Origin: Bacteroidaceae bacterium
Lineage (GTDB): Bacteria > Bacteroidota > Bacteroidia > Bacteroidales > Bacteroidaceae
DNA length: 35,636 nucleotides
Reading direction: 5' to 3'
Assembly (NCBI GenBank): GCA_900769465.1
Contig: CAAGGT010000320.1
Span: forward strand, 1-35,636
This document shows, in pieces, positions 1 through 5,893 of the stretch. Position 1 is the first letter of the stretch. Every line of letters begins with the position of its first letter. Under the pieces are notes generated by a model, which was given only the letters and a program-made list of their open reading frames with translations, had not been told where the DNA came from and searched no databases. A program made the translations under genes and the position numbers.

Positions 1-231
1 GAGGACCGCTATAGGATTCTGAGGGTTTGCCGTCTTGTGTATGAGGATCCTCTCCGCCACGAGTCCTTCCGGCAGACCGATCTTGGTGGTGACGTCTTCC
101 GGCAAGATAGCGGGAGCGTTCTCGGCTGTATCGAGATACATATTCAACGACTCTGACAGACCTCCGTCTTCGGTAAGCCTGTCAGATGGTGCTCTCGATA
201 TTCCTCGTAATTGTAGTCTTTTAATTTCCAT
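1..231 (-). CDS. Presumed virion structural protein, N-terminal part (cut by window edge)
   Basis: An open frame of 77 codons runs from an ATG at 231 to the window edge with no stop. The protein begins MEIKRLQLRGISRAPSD and continues with GGLSESLNMYLD, then LVAERILIHKTAN. I associate this opening with large virion proteins of Bacteroidales podoviruses, possibly like the P22 gp10 tail-hub/stabilisation protein, but that is memory of family style and not a search result. The start overlaps the end of the upstream gene by 11 bases, so translation is probably coupled. The order early genes, then a 120-residue protein, then this gene, fits leftward late transcription. It could instead be another structural or packaging protein. 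Confidence 0.55.
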   Translation of the reverse strand, partial: MEIKRLQLRGISRAPSDRLTEDGGLSESLNMYLDTAENAPAILPEDVTTKIGLPEGLVAERILIHKTANPQNPIAVL

Positions 232-583
232 ACTTCCTTTTGAATATATTGTAGAACATGTTTCCCGCTCCGTCTTCGAGCCTGTCCTCCGGACAGATCC
301 TGTACGTTCCCTTTCCCTCGAGCCAGCTGGCTACCTTCCTGGTAAGCGGTGCGGATCTGAGAACGAAGGTATTGCCACGTCTGCAGACGATGTAGCTCTG
401 CTTAAGTACGGCCTTACCCACATAGAGATTGTTGGACGATCTGTCGTCTCTGCCGATGTAGATCTTGTCTCCGTCGGTGAGTTCCAGCAGCCTCGCGGCG
501 GCTGTATTGAACGCCATGTACGAATCATAGATCCTTAACAGTGGCTCAGTTCTAGGTGCGTCATTGATCAAGTTAACAAGCAT
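221..583 (-). CDS. Hypothetical protein (120 aa), probably the first gene of the leftward late operon
   Basis: This frame starts at ATG 583 and ends at TAA 221-223, overlapping the start of the edge gene. I do not recognise a family. The protein alternates short beta-like stretches (DKIYIGRDD, LYVGKAVLKQSYIVCRRG) with basic residues, has no signal peptide or membrane segment, and ends in a basic tail. Upstream is an AT-rich gap of about 40 bases carrying a motif shared with other transcription-unit starts (615-629), so it may lead its own operon. Its coupling to the edge gene suggests a virion or assembly role. Confidence 0.7.
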   Translation of the reverse strand: MLVNLINDAPRTEPLLRIYDSYMAFNTAAARLLELTDGDKIYIGRDDRSSNNLYVGKAVLKQSYIVCRRGNTFVLRSAPLTRKVASWLEGKGTYRICPEDRLEDGAGNMFYNIFKRKYGN

Positions 584-614
584 ATAGCAAATTAAGTATG
601 TACTAAGTGATTAT

Positions 615-629
615 AATCTTAATGTTTAC
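615..629 (-). promoter_or_regulatory. Conserved upstream motif (GTAAACATTAAGATT)
   Basis: Read on the minus strand, GTAAACATTAAGATT lies 32-46 bases upstream of the gene starting at 583. It differs by one base from GTAAACATTAAAATT in the immunity region (14654-14668) and resembles GTAAACwTAAAGTCC ahead of both rightward late units. It may be an activator or repressor site, or part of a phage-specific promoter. Its first bases overlap the stop of the 50-residue gene. Confidence 0.35.
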
Positions 630-778
630 AAAAAAGGACGGTCGTCCTCGCCCTGCCGGATCTCAGCCAGCAGTTGGTCTGCGAGAGCGACCGCTTCCTT
701 GATAGGATCTTGTGATGTTCCGACGAGTCGGAGGGAGTAGAGGAGTGCTGCGATCCTCCTGAAGTCTATGTCTGTCAT
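626..778 (-). CDS. Small hypothetical protein (50 aa)
   Basis: ATG at 778, TAA at 626-628. The product starts MTDIDFRRIAALLYSLRL and ends GEDDRPFL. It looks like an amphipathic helical peptide with an acidic tail. No family is recognised. It fills the gap between two better supported leftward genes, is in the same direction, and uses codons like those of its neighbours. No clear Shine-Dalgarno is present, which is normal for Bacteroidales. Confidence 0.55.
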   Translation of the reverse strand: MTDIDFRRIAALLYSLRLVGTSQDPIKEAVALADQLLAEIRQGEDDRPFL

Positions 779-820
779 ACCGTTCGTTTACCGGTCTTAT
801 GGCATAAACCGCGCCAAATG

Positions 821-1006
821 TCATTTCCAGATCGCTCCGTATCTGTTTCTATGAACCCGGGTGAGACCGTTGTCTGCGATCATCTGGATTGCTTCCTCCT
901 TACTGATCTGGCGGATCTTCCTATAGTCGTCTCCACATAATTCATAGACAGTGTCCTTGATGTCAGGAAAGAGCTTGAGCCACTCGTGATACTTTAGAAT
1001 GATCAT
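821..1006 (-). CDS. Small hypothetical protein (61 aa)
   Basis: ATG 1006, TGA 821-823. The product is a soluble, mixed-charge helical protein that starts MIILKYHEWLKLFPDIKD and ends with a basic RVHRNRYGAIWK tail. The ISKEEAIQMIADNGLTRVHR stretch could form a small helical DNA-binding or adaptor fold, but I cannot assign a family. It follows the MazG-like gene by about 10 bases, so it is probably co-transcribed. Confidence 0.6.
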   Translation of the reverse strand: MIILKYHEWLKLFPDIKDTVYELCGDDYRKIRQISKEEAIQMIADNGLTRVHRNRYGAIWK

Positions 1007-1015
1007 GGTATTATT

Positions 1016-1414
1016 TTATTTGCTTCTGATAATACCGTCTCCACTTCCATCAATTGTGCCGGCAGCCTTGCGAGCAGCAAGTTTGTCAAGGTTCATCTGA
1101 GCGATCTCTTCAAGAGACCAACCCATTACGGAGCAGACACCAGACAGTTGCCAAAGTATGTCACCTGCCTCTTTCTTGAGCTCTGCATCCCAGTCTTCCA
1201 TTGCATCAATGAAATGAGGATAAACGCAGAGGCGGCTCAACCCCTTTAGGTTTTTGTGTCCACCGATATAGACATTTTCCTTTCTAATATTCTTTGCAAT
1301 CTTACTTGCAAACTCGCCAACTTCTCCAACGAGATTAAGCAGCATGTAACTAATGTTTTCGCACGATGGCATACATGTAGTCATCGCCTTTTGCTGAAAA
1401 GTATTTAATTCCAT
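1016..1414 (-). CDS. MazG-like nucleotide pyrophosphohydrolase
   Basis: The protein (132 aa from ATG 1414) has the all-alpha NTP pyrophosphohydrolase pattern. A helix with LNLVGEVGEFASKIAK holds the ExxE pair, then EAGDILWQLSGV holds the ExxD pair, and a C-terminal NLDKLAARKAAGTIDGSGD segment is typical of MazG-like phage proteins. This family hydrolyses (d)NTPs to NMP and pyrophosphate; phage members may clean the nucleotide pool or lower (p)ppGpp. These metal-binding acids are visible, so it is likely active. An in-frame TTG at 1438 would add eight residues, but the ATG is preceded by AGGA and covers the family core. It lies in a run of tightly packed small leftward genes. Confidence 0.85.
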   Translation of the reverse strand: MELNTFQQKAMTTCMPSCENISYMLLNLVGEVGEFASKIAKNIRKENVYIGGHKNLKGLSRLCVYPHFIDAMEDWDAELKKEAGDILWQLSGVCSVMGWSLEEIAQMNLDKLAARKAAGTIDGSGDGIIRSK

Positions 1415-1440
1415 AATCCTATTTAATAAATTGTCCAATA

Positions 1441-1686
1441 TTATTTCATGTTATAATATTTCAATAAATCTTCTATTGAAAAGTCGTATCCATAGACTTC
1501 TCGAACTGCGTTCTGCAATGCTCCAAACAGTAACATTCCCGCAGAATATCCCTGAGTTTCCTTAGTGAAATTCGGAACAACGTAAGGAAGATATGGCATT
1601 GCCTGGGTAGAAAGGATCGCGAGGGCATCCTCGCCCTTCTTCTTGCCCAGGTCATACATCTCCGCGTAAGTCATCTCTTTACTCAT
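1441..1686 (-). CDS. Hypothetical protein (81 aa)
   Basis: ATG 1686, stop 1441. The protein begins with a charged helix (MSKEMTYAEMYDLGKKKGED), then AILSTQAMPYLPYVVPNF, and ends YDFSIEDLLKYYNMK. It is soluble and helical, with no recognised family. It overlaps the end of the upstream DUF3310 gene by 8 bases, showing operon coupling. A role in early host takeover is only a guess from context. Confidence 0.65.
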   Translation of the reverse strand: MSKEMTYAEMYDLGKKKGEDALAILSTQAMPYLPYVVPNFTKETQGYSAGMLLFGALQNAVREVYGYDFSIEDLLKYYNMK

Positions 1687-1942
1687 CTCTTTTTCTTTTA
1701 AACAGTTTTCTTCTTTTCTTACAAAGGCTCTTCAGCTCCAGGTACTTGTCTAAGTACCACTTTATCTTACCGATCTCCTGCTCTTCTGCATCCTTCCTCC
1801 CAAGCCTCCAGAGATACTTGAAGGCGTTGATCTTGCAGAAGGATCTTGTTTCTTCAACGCCGAACGCGCTGATGATCGCGTCGATGCATTCTATATTACC
1901 CTGGCTATAGTGAGCCGGGCTGTTAACCATTTCCTTTTTCAT
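1679..1942 (-). CDS. DUF3310 family protein
   Basis: This 87-residue protein has the DUF3310 pattern of phage early genes: VNSPAHYSQGNIECIDAI near the N-terminus, a CKINAFKYLWRLGRKD helix, and a KIKWYLDKYLELK helix. DUF3310 proteins are common near phage nucleotide-metabolism and replication genes, and their biochemical activity is not established. The C-terminus is very basic (CKKRRKLFKRKRDE), which suggests nucleic-acid contact. The ATG overlaps the stop of the upstream 107-residue gene by 4 bases. Confidence 0.8.
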   Translation of the reverse strand: MKKEMVNSPAHYSQGNIECIDAIISAFGVEETRSFCKINAFKYLWRLGRKDAEEQEIGKIKWYLDKYLELKSLCKKRRKLFKRKRDE

Positions 1943-2262
1943 ACCTCCATCTTCTTTAAGTATTCATCAACCTCGGATTCCCTTTGTTTGGTAAGTTTGA
2001 GGCATTCGTACATCGCTTCTCTATCCAATGTGGAATCAGTGTACTCTTGCCGTTTCTGCGCCTTTCGCATCTTGGCAACGAGGGAAACAAAGTCGGTCAC
2101 TTCTTTGACCTTGATTCTATCGTAGTCTCCATCCATGATGTTTGCTCCGAAGTATCTTTCAAGATGATTTTCGATACATTCTTGTGTTACTTCCATAATT
2201 TCCTCGGAAGAAACAAAGTCACAATCTGGATACTCTACTTGTATTACGAATGTCTTTGTCAT
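1939..2262 (-). CDS. Hypothetical protein (107 aa)
   Basis: ATG 2262 follows AAGGAG at good spacing; the stop overlaps the next ATG. The N-terminal half starts with a beta strand (TKTFVIQVEYP) then EEIMEVTQECIENHLERYF, a pattern common in small phage proteins of alpha/beta type. The C-terminal half is helical and charged. No family assigned. Directly linked to DUF3310 downstream. Confidence 0.65.
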   Translation of the reverse strand: MTKTFVIQVEYPDCDFVSSEEIMEVTQECIENHLERYFGANIMDGDYDRIKVKEVTDFVSLVAKMRKAQKRQEYTDSTLDREAMYECLKLTKQRESEVDEYLKKMEV

Positions 2263-2263
2263 C

Positions 2264-2647
2264 TTACTTCTCCTTCAAAATTTTAACAGCTTCCTTGATT
2301 AGAATGTGTAAAGTGTCTTCAAAAGATTCAAAGAAAGTAAACCCTTTAATGTAATCCCACTTCTTTAAGTCATAAATCTTACCAGTCCAACATGCTGGTG
2401 AGTAAGTAATTTCAATATGAAGGTTGTGTGCTTCCCTCAGCCACTTCTGAGCTTCGTATAAGCTCAATCGCGGTATGTAATCACATTCATCAAGAACGGA
2501 TGTTTCTCGTGGAATACCAAAACACAAGTAACAAGAACCTCTCTCGTAACTTGGCTGATGGATGTACCATTCGGTTTGTATTCTACATCCAACTTCCCTC
2601 AAAGCGACACAAGTATCATAGTCGCAGTAGTCTTTATTTTTTAACAT
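2264..2647 (-). CDS. Conserved small-phage-type hypothetical protein (127 aa)
   Basis: I take ATG 2647 as the start. A frame extension to 2704 exists but begins with TTG and would run through the preceding small gene. The product begins MLKNKDYCDYDTCVALREVG and contains LSLYEAQKWLREAHNLHIEI and a C-terminal FEDTLHILIKEAVKILKEK helix. I recognise this as a type often found in Bacteroides phages, of unknown function. Its ATG overlaps the last codons of the frameshifted upstream gene, an arrangement repeated throughout this operon. Confidence 0.7.
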   Translation of the reverse strand: MLKNKDYCDYDTCVALREVGCRIQTEWYIHQPSYERGSCYLCFGIPRETSVLDECDYIPRLSLYEAQKWLREAHNLHIEITYSPACWTGKIYDLKKWDYIKGFTFFESFEDTLHILIKEAVKILKEK

Positions 2648-2818
2648 AATGGTACGTGTTTTCCGTGAAATAAAATCACTGTTTTCTTTTCTTTTCCTAC
2701 CCAAAGTGTTTTTAACTCTACTCTATTTACTTCATAACATAAAGCATTAGTTTGAACCCAAACTTCTACATTCTCAGGCATATCCTCGATATGCCTCAAG
2801 CAAATCTTTCTTTGTCAT
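2641..2818 (-). pseudogene. Small phage protein gene broken by a +1 frameshift
   Basis: ATG 2818 reads MTKKDLLEA and then hits a stop after 14 codons. Shifting frame by one base at about 2788-2792 continues as IEDMPENVEVWVQTN and on to HGKHVPLC, ending at TAA 2641-2643. The joined product is about 58 residues and has the usual 'MTKKxLLEAIxDMPxNxEV' look of small Bacteroidales phage proteins. The 178-base span is 59 codons plus one base, as expected for a single inserted base (GCA-T-ATC-GAG). Its stop overlaps the next gene's ATG, as in intact neighbours. Either real decay, a sequencing insertion, or less likely programmed frameshifting. Confidence 0.6.
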
Positions 2819-2820
2819 AT

Positions 2821-3015
2821 TTAGTCAAATTTAAAATCCATTTTAGACTCTTTTTGAAACGCCTTTGGGTGTGCTTTACGAATCGCATAGTCAATATTAT
2901 TTCCCCAATAACTGTTATTATTATGGATTAAGCAAACCTCTTTCAAAAGCGTCACTAAAAACAAAAGGATTGCTATTAACAGAAGCACTATGATTATTAG
3001 CAAAAACTCTATCAT
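2821..3015 (-). CDS. Small single-pass membrane protein (64 aa)
   Basis: ATG 3015 follows AAGGAG and lies one base after the TAA of the upstream gene, which makes it the best start; an upstream TTG would add nine residues. Residues about 3-23 are almost entirely Leu/Ile/Val/Phe (LLIIIVLLLIAILLFLVTLL), a clear membrane helix. A short polar tail follows (NNNSYWGNNIDYAIRKAHPK). The topology is probably N-out/C-in or a simple anchor. The role is unknown; small phage membrane proteins may act in exclusion or lysis, but nothing here shows that. Confidence 0.65.
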   Translation of the reverse strand: MIEFLLIIIVLLLIAILLFLVTLLKEVCLIHNNNSYWGNNIDYAIRKAHPKAFQKESKMDFKFD

Positions 3016-3016
3016 A

Positions 3017-3604
3017 TTACAACAACTCCTTACAATTTTCAATTAACTCCTTAAAATTCTCATAGAAAGCATCTCGCATTTCTTCGGTTGGGAAAGCAAG
3101 AATTTGTTTACCATACCAAAACTGATTCTTTACGATTGTACCATTGTCATCATTTAGAACATGTTTTGGAGGCATATCTCTCCAATCTGGCTTCCAATCT
3201 CCTGCTATCTTCCAATAGGCATCACGGCAGATGATGAGTTGTTTAAGTCTACTAGTTATGTAGTCCAGTTTCTTTTCATAAGGAGTGAGTTTGTCATATC
3301 CTTCCCATTCTGTAGAATTAACGTGCCAAGTACCCTCTACACCAAGCACCTTACAACACTCATCATAAGTCTTCGGATACGCCCTTTTCTTCTTCTCCAA
3401 GACAATCTTCGTAGCGTTGATTACATTGTCGTTCTCGTCTTTGAAGATGTAACCTTCTGGACAAGGGAGTCCATGCTCTTTTACGAACTCCGTTGTCATT
3501 GTTGGTACATCCAGAGGTTCTGCTTTGTCAAGTTTCTGCTCCTTACCCCAAAGGTTTTCTCCCAAGCGAACTAACTTTTGAGAACACTCAACAATCAATT
3601 CCAT
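3017..3604 (-). CDS. Conserved Bacteroidales-phage hypothetical protein (about 195 aa)
   Basis: ATG 3604 has AGGAG six bases upstream; ATG 3625 is also possible and overlaps the upstream stop (ATGA). The C-terminal two thirds have a layout I know from Bacteroides phage hypothetical proteins: YPKTYDECCKVLG, then RLKQLIICRDAYWKIAGDWKP, then QILAFPTEEMRDAFYENFKEL ending in CKELL. No biochemical role is known to me. The N-terminal 60 residues are charged and likely a variable part. It follows the HNH endonuclease remnant. Confidence 0.75.
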   Translation of the reverse strand: MELIVECSQKLVRLGENLWGKEQKLDKAEPLDVPTMTTEFVKEHGLPCPEGYIFKDENDNVINATKIVLEKKKRAYPKTYDECCKVLGVEGTWHVNSTEWEGYDKLTPYEKKLDYITSRLKQLIICRDAYWKIAGDWKPDWRDMPPKHVLNDDNGTIVKNQFWYGKQILAFPTEEMRDAFYENFKELIENCKELL

Positions 3605-3621
3605 ATTTGCTCCTAAATAAT

Positions 3622-4247
3622 TCATTTCTCAATCAATTTAAGTTCCACTTCCTGCGGGCTGTTCTCAAAGGTCACTTCGGGGGCATACTTCCAAACAAAA
3701 CCTTTAGAACTTGTAAACTTTCCATTACAGCATTTTAATACTCCTGCCGACCAAATGCCAAGTTCTCTTTGAATTTCATTAGCACTATTGAAAGTCTTAA
3801 TATATTGCCCATCAAGAGTGTATTGTTCTATTCTCTTTCCTATACTTTGTTGGAGAGTTTTAGCTCTTTTTGCTACGGCTTCTGGAGATTGCTTTCTACC
3901 AGTCAGTGCCTTGCTGTTATTAAGTCTTGCAAGTTCAAAACTTTGATTTTCTTGATTGGTACACCATCTTAAATTTTCCAACCTATTGTCATCACGAACT
4001 CCGTTGATATGGTCAACATGAGGCTTGTTGTCTGGATTCGGAATAAAGGCTTTCGCTAATAGTCGGTGAACTCTTACAGTTTTACTTTCTCCATTCTTTC
4101 TAAGCCCCACACACATGTAACCAGTTTTCAATTCGCAGGTCTTAATATTTTGTTAGTAAGCAAACTCCTTACTTCGCCTTTGCGATTTATCATATATGAA
4201 GGATAGTCCTCACATACCACCCACTCATCTGCTATCCACATTTTCAT
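3622..4247 (-). pseudogene. HNH homing endonuclease with NUMOD domains, interrupted by a frameshift
   Basis: From ATG 4247 the frame reads a NUMOD4-like start (DEWVVCEDYPSYMINRKGEV, then LTNKILRPA) and stops at about 4131. One base over, the same domain continues (LKTGYMCVGLRKNG) into the HNH core: VHRLLAKAFIPNP, HVDHINGVRDDNRLENLRW. Then come a NUMOD3-like TGRKQSPEAVAKRAK and a NUMOD1-like DNA-binding end (IEQYTLDGQYIKTFNSANEI). The only start in the second frame is a TTG at 4131 in the middle of the domain, so a one-base loss is the best explanation. Homing endonucleases nick or cut DNA at their insertion site. Its C-terminal 20 residues match the tail of the 5353-5553 protein. Confidence 0.7.
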
Positions 4248-4248
4248 A

Positions 4249-4407
4249 CTATTCCGATATGATTATTGATTCTGCGAAAATGTCATAATAACACCCCAAC
4301 GCAGCGAATGTTCCTTCTTCCGTGTGAACCGCCACATCTACATCTCCATGTTTTTTAATAAGCTCATTGAGTCTTTCAACGAGTTCACTTGCTTTAAATT
4401 GTTCCAT
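4249..4407 (-). CDS. Small hypothetical protein (52 aa)
   Basis: ATG 4407 is preceded by GGAGGAG; stop TAG 4249-4251, one base before the ATG of the HNH gene. The product begins MEQFKASELVERLNELIKKH and continues GDVDVAVHTEEGTF, a common layout in small Bacteroidales phage proteins in which an N-terminal helix is followed by a beta hairpin. Function unknown. Exact end-to-end spacing with both neighbours supports it as a real gene. Confidence 0.7.
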   Translation of the reverse strand: MEQFKASELVERLNELIKKHGDVDVAVHTEEGTFAALGCYYDIFAESIIISE

Positions 4408-4408
4408 A

Positions 4409-4624
4409 CTACTCCTCCACCAAACTTTTTAAGTAATCCAAAACATCCCTTACATTTCCGCAGTAGTCAAGGTCGTATCTTGCTTTTGCATACTCAAAGG
4501 CCTTTTCAATCATTGTCTTATCAGCCCATTCAACGGCTTCCCTAAATGTTTTTTCATCATATCTATGATTACTTTGAACCGCTTTGTTAAACCAAGCAAG
4601 TTCTATTTCTTCTCTTCGTGTCAT
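4409..4624 (-). CDS. Small helical hypothetical protein (71 aa)
   Basis: ATG 4624 follows AAAGGAGGA. The product is helical, with REAVEWADKTMIEKAFEYAK in the middle, a signature I recognise in many small Bacteroidales phage proteins whose function is unknown. The C-terminal part, CGNVRDVLDYLKSLVEE, is another helix. The stop is one base ahead of the next ATG, so it is part of the same coupled small-gene operon. Confidence 0.75.
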   Translation of the reverse strand: MTRREEIELAWFNKAVQSNHRYDEKTFREAVEWADKTMIEKAFEYAKARYDLDYCGNVRDVLDYLKSLVEE

Positions 4625-4626
4625 AA

Positions 4627-4739
4627 CTATTCCTCCTTTACTTTAATATCCCAACCGAAGCATTTAAGACCTATGCCAACAACCTCTCACTTTGCTCACG
4701 AGAAGTACAGATTTGAGATTTGAAATTAAACTCGCTCAT
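4627..4739 (-). pseudogene. Small gene broken by a one-base deletion (TSREQSERLL type)
   Basis: ATG 4739, preceded by AAAGGAGAG, reads MSEFNFKSQICTSREQSERL and stops at 4671. In the next frame it continues IGLKCFGWDIKVKEE to TAG 4627-4629, just ahead of the ATG at 4624. The span of 113 bases is one short of 38 codons. 'TSREQSERLLxxGL' is a conserved opening in Bacteroidales phage proteins, which supports joining the two frames. Shares its first seven residues with the upstream zinc-ribbon protein. Confidence 0.6.
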
Positions 4740-4884
4740 ATTCTCTCCTTTTAATATTTGCATTGTCATCTTGTGATTTTAAGTAGCAATGCATACACAT
4801 TCTCCCACCAAACTTAGTCCTTATGACATCTGTGTTTCTTACAGTTTTACCACATATAGGACATTTGAAATTGAATTCGCTCAT
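4726..4884 (-). CDS. Small zinc-ribbon-like protein (52 aa)
   Basis: ATG 4884, TAA 4726-4728. Two cysteine pairs, CPIC at residues 8-11 and CMHC at 30-33, are spaced as in a small zinc ribbon, with a basic tail (IKRREYERV). Such proteins usually bind nucleic acid or act as structural adaptors. Its MSEFNFK start is repeated in the next gene downstream, which its end overlaps by 14 bases. Too short to name further. Confidence 0.7.
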   Translation of the reverse strand: MSEFNFKCPICGKTVRNTDVIRTKFGGRMCMHCYLKSQDDNANIKRREYERV

Positions 4885-4886
4885 AA

Positions 4887-5051
4887 TTATTCCTGCTTCA
4901 ATGCCGTTATAAATAGCTCATATCCATTAGCAAAGGCGTTCAAGACCTTTATCTGCTCTCGTCTTGACATATCCTCAAAGAGGATAACCTCGTTCTCATC
5001 CGACTTGAACTGATAGCCTACCAAATCATCTATTTCTATCTCTATTTTCAT
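4887..5051 (-). CDS. Small acidic hypothetical protein (54 aa)
   Basis: ATG 5051 is preceded by AAAGGAGGAAAGGAA; TAA 4887-4889 sits two bases before the next ATG. The protein starts MKIEIEIDDLVGYQFKSDE and ends with a helix (REQIKVLNAFANGYELFITA). Probably a small alpha/beta protein. No family known. The 4-base overlap with the upstream stop shows coupling. Confidence 0.65.
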   Translation of the reverse strand: MKIEIEIDDLVGYQFKSDENEVILFEDMSRREQIKVLNAFANGYELFITALKQE

Positions 5052-5356
5052 TTCCTTTCCTCCTTTTCCTTTAGTTTCTGAATGAGGGCGTGGGCAACTT
5101 TAGCGGCACATCCCGCAAGTGCTTGCGGCAATGTCTCATCACCCTTATAGTCTAATTCGCTCTCAGGATTGCTCAATATCCCCTGCATCGCCATACCTGC
5201 GTATTGGTGTTCAAGGCGAGTCCAGTAGTCAATCTCTGATTCTATACCCTCAAGAGATTCTACTCCATAGTGCGCTCCATCTGAACAAAATAGCCAATCT
5301 CCGTCTATTGCTATTACCTCTACAATCTCTCCCGTTGCTTTTACTCTTGCTTTCAT
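5048..5356 (-). CDS. Conserved Bacteroidales-phage hypothetical protein (102 aa)
   Basis: The N-terminus (MKARVKATGEIVEVIAIDG) looks like a small SH3-like beta domain that I have seen at the start of many Bacteroides phage proteins. The middle (DYWTRLEHQYAGMAMQGIL) and the C-terminal helix (AAKVAHALIQKLKEKEERK) are also typical of that set. Function unknown. Overlaps its neighbours by 4 bases on both sides. Confidence 0.75.
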   Translation of the reverse strand: MKARVKATGEIVEVIAIDGDWLFCSDGAHYGVESLEGIESEIDYWTRLEHQYAGMAMQGILSNPESELDYKGDETLPQALAGCAAKVAHALIQKLKEKEERK

Positions 5357-5553
5357 AACTCTGTCAGTTTTATCTCCACCTCCTGGGGACTATTCTCAAC
5401 TGTCACCTCAGGGAACGGGTCAATAAATCTTATTGAACAGCAATTGTCGGACACCCACATAATACTAGTTATGCCGACCTTTCCCAGCATGCGCGGCTTG
5501 TCGAAATGTATCTTCAGCGCACCACTGCTGCCTCTTGTTACCCATCCTTTCAT
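5353..5553 (-). CDS. Small hypothetical protein with an EVTVENSPQEVE tail (66 aa)
   Basis: ATG 5553 is preferred over an upstream TTG because it sits in the ATGA overlap with the preceding gene. The product starts MKGWVTRGSSGALKIHFDKP, a beta-rich opening, and ends PEVTVENSPQEVEIKLTEL. The same tail closes the HNH protein at 3622. The function is unknown; the conserved tail may be a docking peptide or just a recombination-prone end shared by phage small proteins. Confidence 0.7.
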   Translation of the reverse strand: MKGWVTRGSSGALKIHFDKPRMLGKVGITSIMWVSDNCCSIRFIDPFPEVTVENSPQEVEIKLTEL

Positions 5554-5687
5554 TCTCTGTAAATTGAAATGTTCCAAATTAAAAACGCAATATTCAGACC
5601 AAGACCTGTAGGGTGTCTATATATGTCAGCCTTGGGCAACAGCGATATGCATCGCCTGTTGGCCCAGAAATTCACCACTATATTCAT
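5550..5687 (-). CDS. Small hypothetical protein (45 aa)
   Basis: ATG 5687 lies seven bases after a GGAG; its TGA overlaps the next ATG (ATGA). The product is MNIVVNFWANRRCISLLPKA followed by a hydrophobic LGLNIAFLIWNISIY segment near the C-terminus, perhaps membrane associated. It joins two well supported genes without gaps, which is the main reason to call it. Confidence 0.5.
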   Translation of the reverse strand: MNIVVNFWANRRCISLLPKADIYRHPTGLGLNIAFLIWNISIYRE

Positions 5688-5689
5688 GA

Positions 5690-5893
5690 CTAAGCTCCAC
5701 AAAGTAAGATGACGAACAGCATTACTAAAACCTTGACCGCAACAATGGCCAGTGTGATACTGCCAAATGGGATCGTAAAGTCGCTACATTGATCTATGGG
5801 CTCGCAGTTCTCCAGGTAGAAAAGCCTTTTTATGCAGAAAGGTTCTCCGTCGCTATCGTATTTGCGATGTTCACAAAAATTACATTCCTTCAT
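5690..5893 (-). CDS. Cys-rich small membrane protein (67 aa)
   Basis: The N-terminal half has a CNFC pair at residues 4-7 followed by further cysteines at about 20, 30 and 36, suggesting a small metal-binding or disulfide knot. The C-terminal half (ITLAIVAVKVLVMLFVILLC) is a membrane helix. ATG 5893 overlaps the stop of the DnaA-like gene. No family known. Confidence 0.65.
   Translation of the reverse strand: MKECNFCEHRKYDSDGEPFCIKRLFYLENCEPIDQCSDFTIPFGSITLAIVAVKVLVMLFVILLCGA

Noticed and set aside
35..538. Rightward 167-residue frame at the left edge
   Set aside because: It lies antisense to two coupled leftward genes, starts with a non-ATG codon and has no family features.
4230..4240. A DnaA box-like TGTGGATAG
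   Set aside because: A single imperfect site within a coding region; no cluster, so not an origin.
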